A DNA stretch of 62,720 nucleotides from NCBI GenBank assembly GCA_920105805.1, contig CAKKTI010000078.1, positions 4,252-66,971 of the forward strand, read 5' to 3'. The position numbers and the translations under genes are program-made. The notes below the pieces were generated by a model. The model ran no database searches. It saw only the letters and a list, made by a program, of their open reading frames with translations, and was not told the DNA's origin. This DNA is from Condylostoma magnum (lineage: Eukaryota > Ciliophora > Heterotrichea > Heterotrichida > Condylostomatidae). Positions 24,808 to 37,126 of the stretch are shown piece after piece; within the stretch, counting starts at the first letter, position 1, and every line of letters begins with the position of its first letter.

Positions 24808-25929
24808 ATGAGCTAAACTGAAGCTGGAATCAATAATTTTTTCAAATTAGGAAAACCTATTTATGTACCCAGTAAATCCAGGAGGAAGAGGTCGTTGTAG
24901 GATACTAATTTTCATGTGAAGGCGGCAAGTTAAAACACTTCTATTATTGAAAGTAACGGGAATAGGCAGGATTTTAAACCTAAATTAGGGCAAAGCAGGT
25001 CCAGAGGGAGCATTTTAGGCAGAAAGTAACTGAACTTGTCTACTGGAGGAAAATCTGCCAAGGAGCTAGGATTAACGCCAAAGGACCAGTGAAATGAGTC
25101 TGGAGTGGAATAAAGAGCAAAGGGACTATAAAAGAAGTTTAAATGTAAGATGCAATAACTCGCGCAAAGAAGTCCTATATCGTAGGACAAGTTTAGAATA
25201 TACCAAGAGATTCTAGAGGAACTTATAAAGATCAAAACTCCTATATCTGATACTTTAAGAATGCTGAAGAATGGATATGAAGAGTGGATTGAGTCTTAGA
25301 CGAAACTTCAGATTTAGAAGTAAAATGAGCTTATTTTGAGTAGATAATAGTTGAGTGAGCTAAAAGGGGATTATAAGTTGCTGAAACAAAGATTTAAAAA
25401 GCTAGCTGAGGATAATTCACAGTTTACAAGGAGTATTAAAGAAAGGGACTTGTAAGTATAGGAGATAAAAAACTAACTGAATTCTATTTCATAATCAACT
25501 GAAAGGTCTAAGTCAAAAACACAGTACTCGATTGAAATGCTGTAAAGGGATAATTAGAAGCTTAGTGTTAAGTTAGAACAGAGTTAGAAAAGTCTAAAGA
25601 AAGCTAAGTAAAGAATCAGAAATTTTGTAAAACTTGTAAAAGCGTTGAAAAGAAGAAATGTTAATGTAGAGGAGATTTATTATTCTGAAGTAAAAACACC
25701 CAGCTAGCTTTCCACACCGTCAACTAGACCTGAGTACCCTTAGTCTTCTACAGATGATTCCTGTAAACTGTCTTATTCTATACAGTCCCGGAATGAAGTT
25801 AGATAGTTGCTGCAGTCGGAGGATTTGACTGTGTTTTACAACAGTGATGATGAAGATCTAAGAATTAATACGTCTAATGTAGTATTTAATGAATTTTATG
25901 AAGAATTAGGATGTCCTAGATACAAATAA
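24808..25929 (+). CDS. coiled-coil protein, TSNAXIP1-like
   Basis: A 373-residue frame runs from ATG 24808 to TAA 25927-25929. The first 130 residues are basic and Ser-rich. A segment at about residues 135-170 (DKFRIYQEILEELIKIK then LKNGYEEWI) resembles the N-terminal domain of translin-associated factor X-interacting protein 1, a protein linked to sperm and cilia. The rest is Gln/Lys/Glu-rich coiled coil, then a Ser/Thr-rich linker and an acidic tail. If the first Met is not used, the next one is near residue 132. The family call rests on a short motif and is tentative. It shares a 7 bp divergent start region with the GBP gene. Confidence 0.58.
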
Positions 25930-26317
25930 CTTTGTAATTAATTATTGAAATAGTAATTTTAAGTACAGTTTATTATTTATTACGTTTAAACAGAAGTCTC
26001 TTCTTACTTAGTCTAGCAAATTTATTTTAGTTGAACAGTTGGGTCTCTAAGGTGAAGTATTCATGCTTATAGTGGGAAATGGGAATAATGTTTACTTTAA
26101 AAGATTAGAGAGCCTTTTGCTTTATTCTGTATTGTCTTACCTTAGAAGTTTTACTTTTTAATTCTAGCTAGGCTTATAGGCATATAATGTTTCCAGTAAA
26201 ATATAATATTTGTTAGAGCTCTTATATATCTAATTGTTATATCTGTTTCTTTCGGAAAGATATGATTATAATCACTATGAGAACCTTTTAGATTAAAGAA
26301 ATCATTAATAATTTTAA
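25930..26317. other. intergenic between convergent genes
   Basis: This is AT-rich, without a convincing frame or RNA gene. It holds the 3' flanks of the TSNAXIP1-like and otubain-like genes. Confidence 0.4.
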
Positions 26318-27334
26318 CTAATTACCTAAAAGATCTCTAATAATATCCAATGCACTTAATACAGACCTCTTTTTCTCAATGTTCTTCGATTATACATAGT
26401 TCTAAATATCATCTAGTGCCTTATTGATATCGAAGCTAGGGTTATCTTATATATGATTTGATGAATTGGGCAATTCTTAATTATTTGAATAGGATGGTTG
26501 ATTCAAATATAACGATGGGGGCTTTACTCCTAAAGGGTATTATTACGAATCTCCAGCCCTTTAAGGGAGCTATGGAGGCTGTAGTTCATCATTTAACAGC
26601 TAATTATGTTATTACCATATAGGAGAATCTTAATTTTGTATTAATTAAGAATGAACTTAATTTTGATCATTAGATAAGTTGATATAAGGATACATGTTCA
26701 TTACCAAGGGATTATCATAATCATAATTGTTATAGCTTTTATGTATTAATACTGAATAATTACCTTAATGAATTCCAAGAAGCACTACAACACTTGTCTA
26801 ATCTTAAAGGAAAATAGAGTCTTTTCTACCTTAATTATCAAAATCATGTATAATAAATGCAATACCAAGTTATTATGACAGGGTATATAGAACTAGTTTC
26901 TCCTGATCTTATGTTAATCCCTTATCTTAAATAATTTACTATAATAAAGGAGAGCAGTGAGTTAATGCAGATATAACGATCCAATAGTACTCCATTTTCT
27001 ACATGCTTTAGTTCTCTTTATAATAGTGGTCAATTCAAGTCAATTTTTCACGTTAGTTCTAATTTTATTAGAAAAGGACTCTCAAAACTTCTTCATTGTA
27101 GGCGAAATCTTAGTAGCTAATCCAATCGAACTATTTTGCGTTTATTTAAATTTATAGATCATATAATCTTTGATAAAGATCTAAGCCTTGAAAGTGTTTA
27201 GAAAGGCGTGCCAGCTGTTATGCAATGCCTAGACCTATTGCTTTAAAAAATCCTCTTTATTTTCCTTAGAATACCAATTAATTCTAGAACTCAGGGGATT
27301 GATTAAGAGGTACATTTTAGTATTGGTTATCCAT
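26318..27334 (-). CDS. otubain-like (peptidase C65) protein lacking the catalytic residues
   Basis: A 338-residue frame runs from ATG 27334 to TAG 26320-26318. The fold assignment rests on the order of motifs. They are LVFQGKQRGFFKAIGL (residues 20-35), then a helical middle with DWISYQDFAYNEE, then WIVISALTHCSPLL, then LVLYTLSQQLGIAFIIHDFD, and finally VVVLLGIHQGNYSVLIH (about 184-200). This parallels otubain GDGNCFYRAFGF, ALAQALSVSIQVEYMD and YLLYRPGHYDILY. The catalytic Asp and Cys of GDGNC are replaced (GKQRG) and the His of PGHYD aligns with Asn (QGNYS), so it should not cleave ubiquitin. A Pro/Asn-rich tail and a short helical end (NIEKKRSVLSALDIIRDLLG) follow. It may bind ubiquitin or E2 enzymes, as OTUB1 does non-catalytically. 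Confidence 0.6.
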
Positions 27335-27994
27335 TTTAATTATTAGAGAAAGGATTCAATTTGGTTTAAAGTTCCTGATATGAGGGATAAAAGAGCTTTA
27401 TTTTAGTATTTAAGCCATGTCTATTGTATTGTTTTAGAATACTTTGTTGGACTTTTATTATATTATTTGGGTATGCTATGTCAATAGAATGATTAAGGAT
27501 GCTTCCTATGGGAAACATTTGATTTAAATTTACTGCATTGAACATAAATTCTAACTTTTAGCTGACTACACTTGGTAGTTTAATAAAGTAAAGTTGTATT
27601 AATTAGCTCTATATACACAACAGTTAATTACATCTTTAAATTTAGGAATTTCAAGTAACTTTTATTCTGATTCTATCTTATAAATTTTATAAACAGCACT
27701 GCTTTGCTCACTTGCTTGAAGCCTACTGAATATAACTCCTCCTATCACCTCAAATAAAAGAAACTGATATCTATCATATTTCATTAATCAAATTCCATAA
27801 CAACTACTGAATTCCACCCATAATTAGTTCCCCATAAGACCAACACATTACAATCCCTCCTAACACCCACCTCTCAATCCAATTATTTCCCACAATACCA
27901 AATCCACTCATTTTTTACCACTCAGTACCCGACCAGAATTTAATCCCCCTTAAAAGCCGATTTATTTCAAACAATTTAAATAAAAAGGGGACTA
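27335..27994. other. 660 bp divergent region, pyrimidine-rich on the plus strand
   Basis: It separates the divergent starts of the otubain-like and NBR1-like genes. The part 27700-27960 is unusually C/A-rich with runs of cccacc/cctcct type. No coding frame or known element was recognised. Confidence 0.4.
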
Positions 27995-29194
27995 ATGAGT
28001 CTTTCTAATTAAAGCTTGAAACTAATATACAACAACGAGATACGTAAAGTCTTATAAAAACCACAGTCAATAGAAGAGCTGACCCAGTTGGCTCTTTCTA
28101 AGTTCGGAGGATCCAGCTACCAGTTCAGTTACTAGGACGAAGAGGGCGACCGTATTACAATCCAGACTACCGAGGAGCTCCTTGACGCATACCAGTGCCA
28201 AAGCGGTTCAGTATGTGTAAGAATCAATGTATCAGACAATAACCGAACAACCAATGCTGATTCTAGCTTTGAGGATTTGGTAGAGGAGGAGGAAAAGTCT
28301 ACATGTGAGACCCCAGAAGAGCCGCGGTGCAGAAGAAGGGGAAGGGGCTTTAGGGGGAGAAGAACTGGAGGGTAAGGAAGACCTACACACCGGGGAATCA
28401 CATGCGATGGATGCTAAGTAGGGCCTATTGAAGGAATTAGGTACAAGTGCCAAGTGTGCCCTGATTTTGACTACTGTGAACAGTGTTATGAGAGTAATAG
28501 TGCAAGTCATGGACATCAGTTCTATAATTACGAAACCCCGTGCAGAGGATGGTGGAGAAGAGGAGGGTACTGTAATATTGACATGCAGCAGATTTTAAGC
28601 AACTAGGCTATTGGACCGATTATTGGAAATTTGTTGCAGAATTTCAGGGAGAATTACAACGGCCAGAACTTGTAGACATGCATTTAGAACTTGCTATAAT
28701 CTGGGGATGTATAGCAGATCTTTTAAAGGTGTCAGCAGCCAATGCCAAAGGTCAAGGTTATTAAGGATATATAGGTTGATAAGTCTAATAGTTTTGTACA
28801 AGGATAAAAGATTATCAAGTTGTGGGAAGTTAAGAACAAGGGATAGGTTTAATGGCCTACAGGCATTAAGCTAGTTTTGATTAAAGGTGAGCTAGGATTT
28901 GAGTCATTTGAAATTCACCCGATTGAGTCAAAGTAAAAGACTACTATAGCCTGTGAAATCCAAATTCCAGAAAGCATAGGAGATCTCAAGGCAGTCTTTG
29001 CATTGGAAACTCCAGATGGAAAGAGATTCGGGAAATTGAGACTTAGAGGAAGAGTAGTTGAGCAAAGGATGTATGAGTTGCTGAAGATGGGATTCAAAGA
29101 AGAGGATGCCAATGCAGCACTCCAAGAGACAGGGGGAGATATCAGCTTGGCTATATCCAAATTACTAGCTTAGATTAACTAGAAATTATCATGA
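27995..29194 (+). CDS. NBR1-like selective autophagy receptor (PB1-ZZ-FW-UBA)
   Basis: One frame runs from ATG 27995, with either TGA 29192-29194 (399 aa) or TAG 29171-29173 as stop. Domains in order: PB1 at about residues 7-78 (LKLIYNNEIRKV, and an acidic YQDEEGDRITI loop); ZZ zinc finger at about 133-180 (ITCDGCQVGPIEGIRYKCQV, CPDFDYCEQCYE, HGHQF ligands); an FW/NBR1 domain at about 245-345 (GQKIIKLWEVKNKGQVQWP); and a C-terminal UBA at about 350-388 (MYELLKMGFKEEDANAALQE). This is the hallmark order of NBR1/Joka2, which bind ubiquitinated cargo and ATG8 on autophagosomes. No clear LIR motif was identified. It is shorter than animal NBR1, with little linker. Confidence 0.88.
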
Positions 29195-29651
29195 ATATTG
29201 ACTTTTATTGGTTTATTAATTTTACCTTGTTTAAGATTATCAAAAGCTGTTGTATGATTTTTCCTTAAACTTTTTGTAATGGTATTAATCAGCCTGTTCA
29301 AATTAAGCTTATAAATGATTTAAAGGTATTATTAAATATGTAAATAAAAGCAATAAATTAAGACTTCATATACATAAAAGTAAGTGCTTTTCATACTATG
29401 TACATTTATGAGTATTAATAGCATATTATATTTCACGGAATATGTGAATATTAGCTCTATATGGAGATATACCACTTAATAAAATGACTATAACAGGTTT
29501 TTTATTGTATACTAAGATGCACACTGTTACTAAGACTTATATGATATAACACAACTCGCATATCTATGTATCAAATCATGACATTATAGTAGAAAATATA
29601 TCTAAAGAAATCTAAAGTAGTTATGATTAAATATATTGCTTAATAATAAAT
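29195..29651. other. intergenic, AT-rich
   Basis: No gene was recognised. The last 45 bp before 29652 are nearly repeated before the next WD40 gene at 31363, marking the left part of a tandem duplication. Confidence 0.45.
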
Positions 29652-31142
29652 ATGGATTAAGAAGTCATCAAAAAACTCTTCCTCAAAGGTGGGTTTGGTT
29701 CTAAACGAGAACTACAAGACCATATCATTAAAGCTTACAATATCTATCAAGATAAGCGTTAACTAGCTGACTACATCTCTGCTTTAAGCTATGATTTTGA
29801 TGATTTATCATCTTTCCTCACAGCTATAGAAGAAAAGCCTATTGAAGAGCGAGCTAAGATAATAATTAAGATTGTACCGTGTTTTGTAGGAGATTACAAA
29901 GCAATACTTTATGATGAGCTAATTAGAGTAGTTTAGCTATAAAACTTGGGAACGCTAGATAAATATGACATCCCATCCTCAGTAGCCTATGACATTATCA
30001 ACAAATTTGTGGGGTAATATGTTGATATCCCTGATTTCGGTAGTTATGGATAATTATCATGATAATTGGCTAAAAGAAAAGCTAATTGCATGTCAAATAA
30101 GCGAAACCAAGAGATTATCGAATGGATGACTTCAGCTTTTCGATAAAATGCAGATAAAGGGTTTAAATACGCTATTGATTACATCAAAATGCTTTAAGGT
30201 AGATTATAAATTAACGGGAATGCATAAGATGCTATAAATGGAATAGTTCCAGTTTAGAAGAGTTAGGTCAAAAGTATTTACTAGTTATTGAATTGTGTTT
30301 CTGAGATTGGAACGCATTAAGGTAGTATAAGGGGATTATATTTAGATGGAAATATTGTTATATCTGGTAGTCATGATAAAACAATAAAGCTCTGAGATCT
30401 ATATAACTAATAAAATAACAGAATAATAGGATAGCATAATGGCGAAGTATATACTGTTTGAAAGTAAGGAGATTTTGTTTTTTCGGCGGGATTGGATAAG
30501 ACAGTGTATTAGTGAAATTTAAAAAACTCAGAATATAAAAGAATAATAGGATCTGATAATGAATAAATACCAAGTATTTGTATGTTAAGAGACTGATGAG
30601 TTTCAGTAGGTATTGATGGATAAGTTAATTTACGGAATCTGTAGAGCTCCAATATTTACCAAGTAGTTGGCTATCATGATGGTATTATTAACAGTGTCTG
30701 CATTCAAGATTATATAATCATTTCAGGAGGGGATGATAACACTGTTCGCTTATGGGATTTATAAAATCCATCAAACAATAAAGTAGTAGGATATCATTAA
30801 AATGCTGTAATATCAGTTTGTATAGGAGGAAACATTGTTATATCAGGTGGAGCTGATAATGCAGTTAGAATGTGACATTTGGAGCATGAAAATAATAATA
30901 GATTGATAGGATTGCATGATGATACAGTTTTATGCGTAGGTATATAGGGAAATTGAGTAGTTTCAGGAGGTAGAGATAAGAAACTGCGTATTTGGAATCT
31001 CATGAATCCACAAGAAGCAAGAGTATTATACACCACGGATAATAATATATGTCAACTTGTATTCAAAAATAATACAATTATATTTAGTGAAGGAACTGGC
31101 CCTAACACATTTAAAAAGATTTTTCATTTACTAGTTAGTTAA
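29652..31142 (+). CDS. WD40-repeat protein, tandem copy 1
   Basis: ATG 29652 to TAA 31140-31142 encodes 496 residues. The first 210 form an all-helical domain (EVIKKLFLKGGFGSKRELQD at the start; NQEIIEWMTSAF and GFKYAIDYIKMLQ further in) of unknown family. The C-terminal 280 residues hold about seven WD40 blades with ISGSHDKTIKLWDL-type ends. Most blades carry an N-x-N-N-x-x-IG linker. Several key Trp are TGA, for example KLWDL at about 30391, which supports TGA as Trp. A beta-propeller scaffold is inferred, and the partner is unknown. It is followed 221 bp later by a close paralogue, and a decayed relative lies at 55141-56420. Confidence 0.82.
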
Positions 31143-31362
31143 TCTTTGTTAGTTTTATATAAGTAAAGATCATCCTTACTCAAATTACCTTTATAACATC
31201 TTTAGTAAAATTTAATTAATAGAGTTTGACTGTATTATTTTTAAGAGAAAATTAATAACGCAGCAAGTATATTTATAAAATGCTCGAATATAACATTGTA
31301 GTATAAAACCTTTCTAATAACCTAAAATACCTATGATTAAATACAGTGCTTTAATAATAAAT

Positions 31363-32841
31363 ATGGATTAAGGAGACCTCAAATAACTCTTCCTCTTATA
31401 TAGCTCTAAACGAGAACTACAAACCTATATCCTTAGAAATTGCAATATCTTTCAAGAGAAGTATTAACTAGATTAATAAATCTCTACTTTAAGCTATGAT
31501 ATAAACAATTTAGAATTCTTCTTTGAAAATATGAAATAAAAACCTATTGAAGAGCAAGCTAAGATAATAATTAAGATTGCACCGTATTTTCAAGAAGATT
31601 GCAAAACTATACTTTATGATGAGCTAATTGAAGTAGTTCAGCTATAAAACTTAAGAATGCTAGATAAATATGACATTCCTCTCTCAGTAGCCTCTGGCAT
31701 TATCAACAAATTTGAAGGGTAATACATTGATATCCCTGGTTAAGGCAGTTATGGGTAACTATCATGATAATTAGCTAAAAGGAGAGCTAATTGTATGTCA
31801 AATCAGGAAAACCAAGAGATTATCGAATGAATTACTTCAGCTTTCCAATAAAATAAAGATAGAGGGTTTGAATACGCTATTGATTACATTAAAATGCTTT
31901 AAGGTAAATTATAAATTAACGGGATTACATAAGGTACTATAAATAGAATGGTTCCAGTTTAAAAGAATTAGGGCAAAAGTATTTACTAGTTATTTAATTC
32001 TGTTTCTGAGATTGGAACGCATTAAGGTGGTATAAGGGGATTATATTTAGATGGAAATATTATTATATCTGGTAGTCATGATAAAACAATAAAGCTCTGA
32101 GATCTAGATAACTAATAAAATAACAGAATAATAGGATAGCATAATGGCGAAGTATATACTGTTTGAAAGTAAGGAGATTTTATTATTTCAGGAGGTTAAG
32201 ATAAGAAAATACATTAGCAAAATATAAAGAACCCATAAGATAAAATATTAATAGGATCTGATAATGAATCAATATTAAGTATTTGTGTATAAGGAAACTG
32301 AGTAATTTCAGGTGTGTCCACATCTATTCGTCTATGGGATTTGAAAGATTCTAATAATAATCATATAGTTGGATATCCTAACTGCGTTATTAACAGTGTC
32401 TGCATTCAAGATAATATAATAATTTCAGGAGGGTATGATAACACTGTTCGCTTATGGGATTTATTAAATCCATCAAACAATAAAATAGTAGGACATCATT
32501 AAAACATTGTAATATCAGCTTGTATAGAAGGAAACATTGTTATATCAGGTGGATGTGATAATGAGGTTAGAATGTGACATTTGGAGCATAAAAATAATAA
32601 TAGATTGATAGGATTGCATGATGATTGGGTTTTATGCGTAGGAATATAGGGAAATTGAGTAGTTTCAGGAGGTAGAGACAGGAAACTGCGTATTTGGAAT
32701 CTCATGAATCCACAAGAAACAAGAGTATTATACACCACGGATAATAATATAGGTCAACTTGTATTCAAAAACGATACAATTATTATTAGTGAAGGAAATG
32801 GCCCTCAAACACCAAAAAAGATTTTTCATTTGACTAGTTAG
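31363..32841 (+). CDS. WD40-repeat protein, tandem copy 2
   Basis: ATG 31363 to TAG 32839-32841, followed directly by TAA, encodes 492 residues collinear with copy 1: a helical N-terminal domain, then about seven WD40 blades. Differences concentrate in the first 120 residues (GDLKQLFLLYSSKRELQTYI against EVIKKLFLKGGFGSKRELQD). One blade has QDKKIHQQNIKN where copy 1 has LDKTVYQWNLKN, so one propeller Trp is lost. The frame is intact over its full length, so it is probably functional. Same-strand tandem order fits unequal crossing-over. Confidence 0.8.
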
Positions 32842-33646
32842 TAAAATCTAAGTAATTGAAAATATCATTTCAAAAAGAGTGAATTAAATTTTGGCAGTTT
32901 TAGTAATATAAAATATTAAGCAAACAAATTAAATAATTTATATGCTTTAATCATATGTGAAAGCTTTTAATGCCCTTGCTTATTTTTTCAGTTTAAAAGT
33001 ATTTAAATTTGAGTAAAAGTAAATAAGTGTTTAAGAGTTATAATTTTGATAATGTACAGAAAATCTAAAATAATATTTTAATCAGTATTTCGCAACTTTT
33101 TTAGAAGAATATAGTAAATGCAGGAATTATCAACCAATTATAAGTGTACTTAATACTATAAACTGATGTAATTTACAAAAATTACTTAACCAGTTTAATA
33201 TAAGCGAATACTTACACTGATAATATAAATAAGGATTTATAAAAGGTTAAAATAAAGGAAATATAATCTCTTAAACATCAATTTATTATAAATTATTTGA
33301 TTAAATAATTGAATTTTCATGATTATCTATCCTTCCCTTATTTTCTATAGCAAGTGATAGTGAAGATAGTAGAGATCAAAAGCTAATATTAACCTAATAT
33401 ATAATTAAATACTTACAAAAACTATAGCTAGGGTACTTTAATCCTTATGACTTGTAAACATTTGTCCTATTTTCCTTAAATTTTAGGCTCTATTTAATTC
33501 ATAACTAATTATAATTTGTAAAACTTTGATTTTCCTTTGATTATAGATATTGTATGATTAAAAGACATTTTATACTAATATAGTTTTTGAATTATTCTTT
33601 GAATTTGATTATTTTACAAATTTCAGTAAATGATAAAGCTTACTAA
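32842..33646. other. 805 bp AT-rich intergenic region
   Basis: No coding frame or RNA gene was recognised. It lies between the 3' ends of WD40 copy 2 and channel copy B. Confidence 0.45.
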
Positions 33647-36600
33647 CTAATCCCTATTTGATAATAATCCTAATATCTGATCAACTTTACTGGATAACTC
33701 TTAGACTCTTGCTTCAGCCTTAAAATTTATATTATCCAACTTTTAATTTATCTTCTCTTATTACATTTGGACTTCCAATAATCGTTTGTCCATACTCTCT
33801 TACTATTTCTTATTTTATTCTACTTTATCATCAATTTACTTTATCTCCCGACTGAATTTCTGGCTATTTTATTCAGCTTATTATTTTACTGCAATCCCAT
33901 TTTTATATAAAAGCCTTATTCTACTTTCCCATTCTTCCTCTGCAACATCTTCTCCCATATAATTAGTAATAGAGGTTACATACCTATAATCCTCTTTTTT
34001 TCTATTGAAAAAGAGATAACTTTCTATTTCCATTATTAGCCCAAGTTTTAATTTAGTATCAGATTCTAGTCTTTCGAAGGATATCTTATCAAAGGACTCT
34101 GATATTATTGATATGAGTAGATTCAGCATAACTACTAATAGTAGCATTGAACCTGTTATAAATAGTATCCATTAAGTATCAGAAAACGAGTCAACATTGA
34201 AATCCCCTAAAAGCAAAGTATATGAAATCTTTAATGTTTACAGGAATCCTTGATCTATTGTTATACTAAAGATGGTTGTATAAGCTATAATAAAGTAGAT
34301 CAGAATGGCAAAGAATCCTAATAAATCTTATATGACTTATTCAATCAGCCATATATAATATCTTGTTTGGTTGATAAGTTTAAAGATAGTTAAACCTTCA
34401 AACCAAAACAGGATAAAAATAGCAATAGTAAGCATGTCAATATAGTATGACCTTTAGAACTCGTATATTAGCATAATTGTTCCCCATATATATGCTAAAG
34501 TAATTCTCATTATATCAACATAGTTTTTCATTTATTAGAAATAACTCAATCGCATAGAAATCATTTAGATTGTCTCAAAAAATGCGAAAATGCTATTGGT
34601 TAAAAGGAATAAATAAACCATTATCTATTCCAATAATAAGCTATCCGTAAAAGTTACTATAATCATAAAAATTAAGCTTAAAGTGAATAAAAGGGTTATA
34701 ATTAAAAAAGTCCAATAAAATTAGTTGAATTTGCATTCAATTAAAGCTTAAACAAATTCACTACGAAGGCATTCAGACCTTTTTACGCTTCATAACGCTT
34801 AAATTATACTTATACTATCCTTAGATCCTTCTAGTAGATTCAGGTTAATGAGTGAGGAGATCTGTTTAACATTTTGATGAGGTGCAGGCTTATCTTCGTT
34901 AATCTAATAGTCATATACCTAGCCTTAAGTCGCAAGATACTTAGGTAATTTATGCATTCTTATCTATTTAATTTAACTATGGCACAAAGAATCACAAAAT
35001 GGTACTAAATAAACAGAGTTTAACCGAAGAACTCTAGCAAAATCCTTTCGAATAAGATAAAGCATTCTTAATTTATCTGTTTTATCTTTAATTTCACAAA
35101 TATACTTGAGTATTACTTCTTAGCATTTAATTGTATCCTTATCTAAAGCAATAGATAAAGGAGTTTCTCCATGAGCTGATCTAATAAACGGGCATCCTGC
35201 TTTTAGAGCATCTGAAAGCAGTTAATACTTCTTTTGATAAGCTAGAATGTGCAAGGCATTTATTTATTAAGGCTTGATTACATATTGATTAAATTCTTAT
35301 TTGTATCGGTTTATTTTACCATTTATGAAATCTTTAAAGTCTATTATCCAATCATATGATCCAAAAATATTCCAATACTTATTCTCTAGATTATGAATAG
35401 TTATAAATCCATCTGTATTTCCAGAGACGGTTAATTCTTCTCTGCTAACAAAACAACTCAAATTTTACCTAGTTTTACTTAGCTTTACCATTTATTCTTG
35501 CTTTTAGATACTTTATATTATAACACAATCAGATGTGTTATACTCTTATTTAATCAGATATTCAGAATTTAAGAGCTATAAGGAGTGGTATTAGCACTTA
35601 ATAGTTCGTATCTATTTTTATTCCCAAACATCTCAAAATATAACATAATATCTTGAGCCAGATATAAGTATGTTGTAATATGAGACAATACTTTCAACGT
35701 TATCTTCATCTCCGCTGTTTAGCACACAAATTTCCTACTATTTTTAATAATCTCATAACACTATATTAGGATCACAGCCTGCTGATGCTATTATTTCATC
35801 TACTACGGCAAGGCAATTAATTGAATGATCACTGATTTCCATATGAGATATTTATTCCATCTTCTCAATATCCCATACTCTTACAGTAGAATCATAAGAT
35901 CCAGATACTAAAAACTAGTTCATTACTTATAAAGTTTTAATCACAGATGTATGTCCTTTAAGTACTCCTATTTGATACTATTGCTGAATATCCCATATTA
36001 TTATTGTTTTGTCAGCTGATCCTGAAGCCAGTAGTCCTTTAATTTCAGTAAGACAGATCACTGAGCCTTGATGTCCACTTAAACGTCCTATTGATTCTTA
36101 GTCTTGAATGTCTCATAGCTTAATCAGACTACCAGCTCCTGATATTAATACATCACCTATAATAGTAAGACAACGAATTTCCTTTTAATGTGCTTTGAAT
36201 TCTATTTCTTATCCATTTGGTTTCAAATCTCAAAACTTAATGCACATTTGACTCAAGGATATCAAAGTATTATTATATATAGCTAACTTTAAACTCCCTA
36301 TATTAGTCATCACTGTTGCTTATTAATATGTCTCTAAATTTCAGAATATCATGTCATTACTATTAGAAAATGACACTAAGCTTCCATTACAAATAACAAG
36401 ACTTATTATAGAACTTTTATGTCCTTGAAGTACCCTTATTTAAGACTTGCTGCTAATATCCCATAATTAAATTGAGCCATCCTAACTCCCGGATATAAGA
36501 GTTGTTCTATATACCTCTAAGCAGTTAATAGGACCCATGTTACCTTATAGAACACCAATTTCCTCAAAATCTTAATTATCTCATAGCTTAATAGTACTAT

Positions 36601-37126
36601 CCTAGAATCCTATAACAAATCCGTGATCAATTCCTTTGATGCAAGTAGCTTTGTAATCGTGGGCTCTAAATAGACTAACTTATTCCTATTTTTCAATATC
36701 AATAATAGCTATTAGGCCATCATCGTTATTAACTACTACAAAATAATCAAAAGTTCCGAGGCCCTAAAACCCCTAGTTACATTGGAATTCCTTGATTCTC
36801 CGCTTATTTTGTAAATCCCATAAAATTATAGTTCCTTCGCCACACACAGACACTAATTGGCCGTTTATATTGAATAAGTTGATAAAAGACCCTGAAGCCT
36901 TGTGATGAAACTGTTGCTGTTTAGAATTTAGATCCACCACCATAATAACTCCGTGAAAGCTTCCTACTGCTATAAATTCGTCAAATACAGCTATACTAAT
37001 CGGTTGGTAAGTTAGCTCTGTTTCTGTATAAAGGAAATTCTTGATTAAATTTGACATTCTATCTTACTTTGTACCGTCTTCAAGCTTGTAGAAGCTTGAT
37101 AAGATATGATAAGAACTCTAAGACAT
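33647..37126 (-). CDS. WD40-ankyrin-TRP-like channel fusion, copy B
   Basis: ATG 37126 to TAG 33649-33647 encodes 1159 residues in one frame, collinear with copy A (12462-15932). It has about 12 WD40 repeats (residues 30-620; ASGSADKTIIIWDI is typical), ankyrin-like repeats (HGETPLSIALDK), six TM helices (about 810-1030) with the same LLLVVMLNLLISII S6 and ESFDKISFERLE segment, and a coiled-coil tail. The pore-proximal loop (LLGDFNVDSF) and the last two helices are nearly identical between copies. The propellers differ much more, so the sensor part has diverged while the channel is conserved. The Met at 37057 is an alternative start, but similarity to copy A continues upstream of it (LEDGTKQDRM against LQDIQKDDYM). 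Confidence 0.82.

Larger units (their letters stand above)
29600..32841 (+). repeat. tandem duplication of a WD40 gene with its 5' flank
   Basis: The units 29600-31142 and 31318-32841 align along their whole length, including about 45 bp before each ATG (atgattaaatac/tattgct... then aataataaatatgg). The last four blades are the most similar and read almost base for base. The N-terminal halves differ more. This uneven similarity suggests duplication followed by local gene conversion, or stronger selection on the propeller. Confidence 0.8.

Noticed and set aside
28132-28516. Minus-strand Pro/Ser/Leu-rich frames over the NBR1-like gene
   Set aside because: They are shadows of the PB1 and ZZ coding sequence, which has conserved Cys and His ligands.
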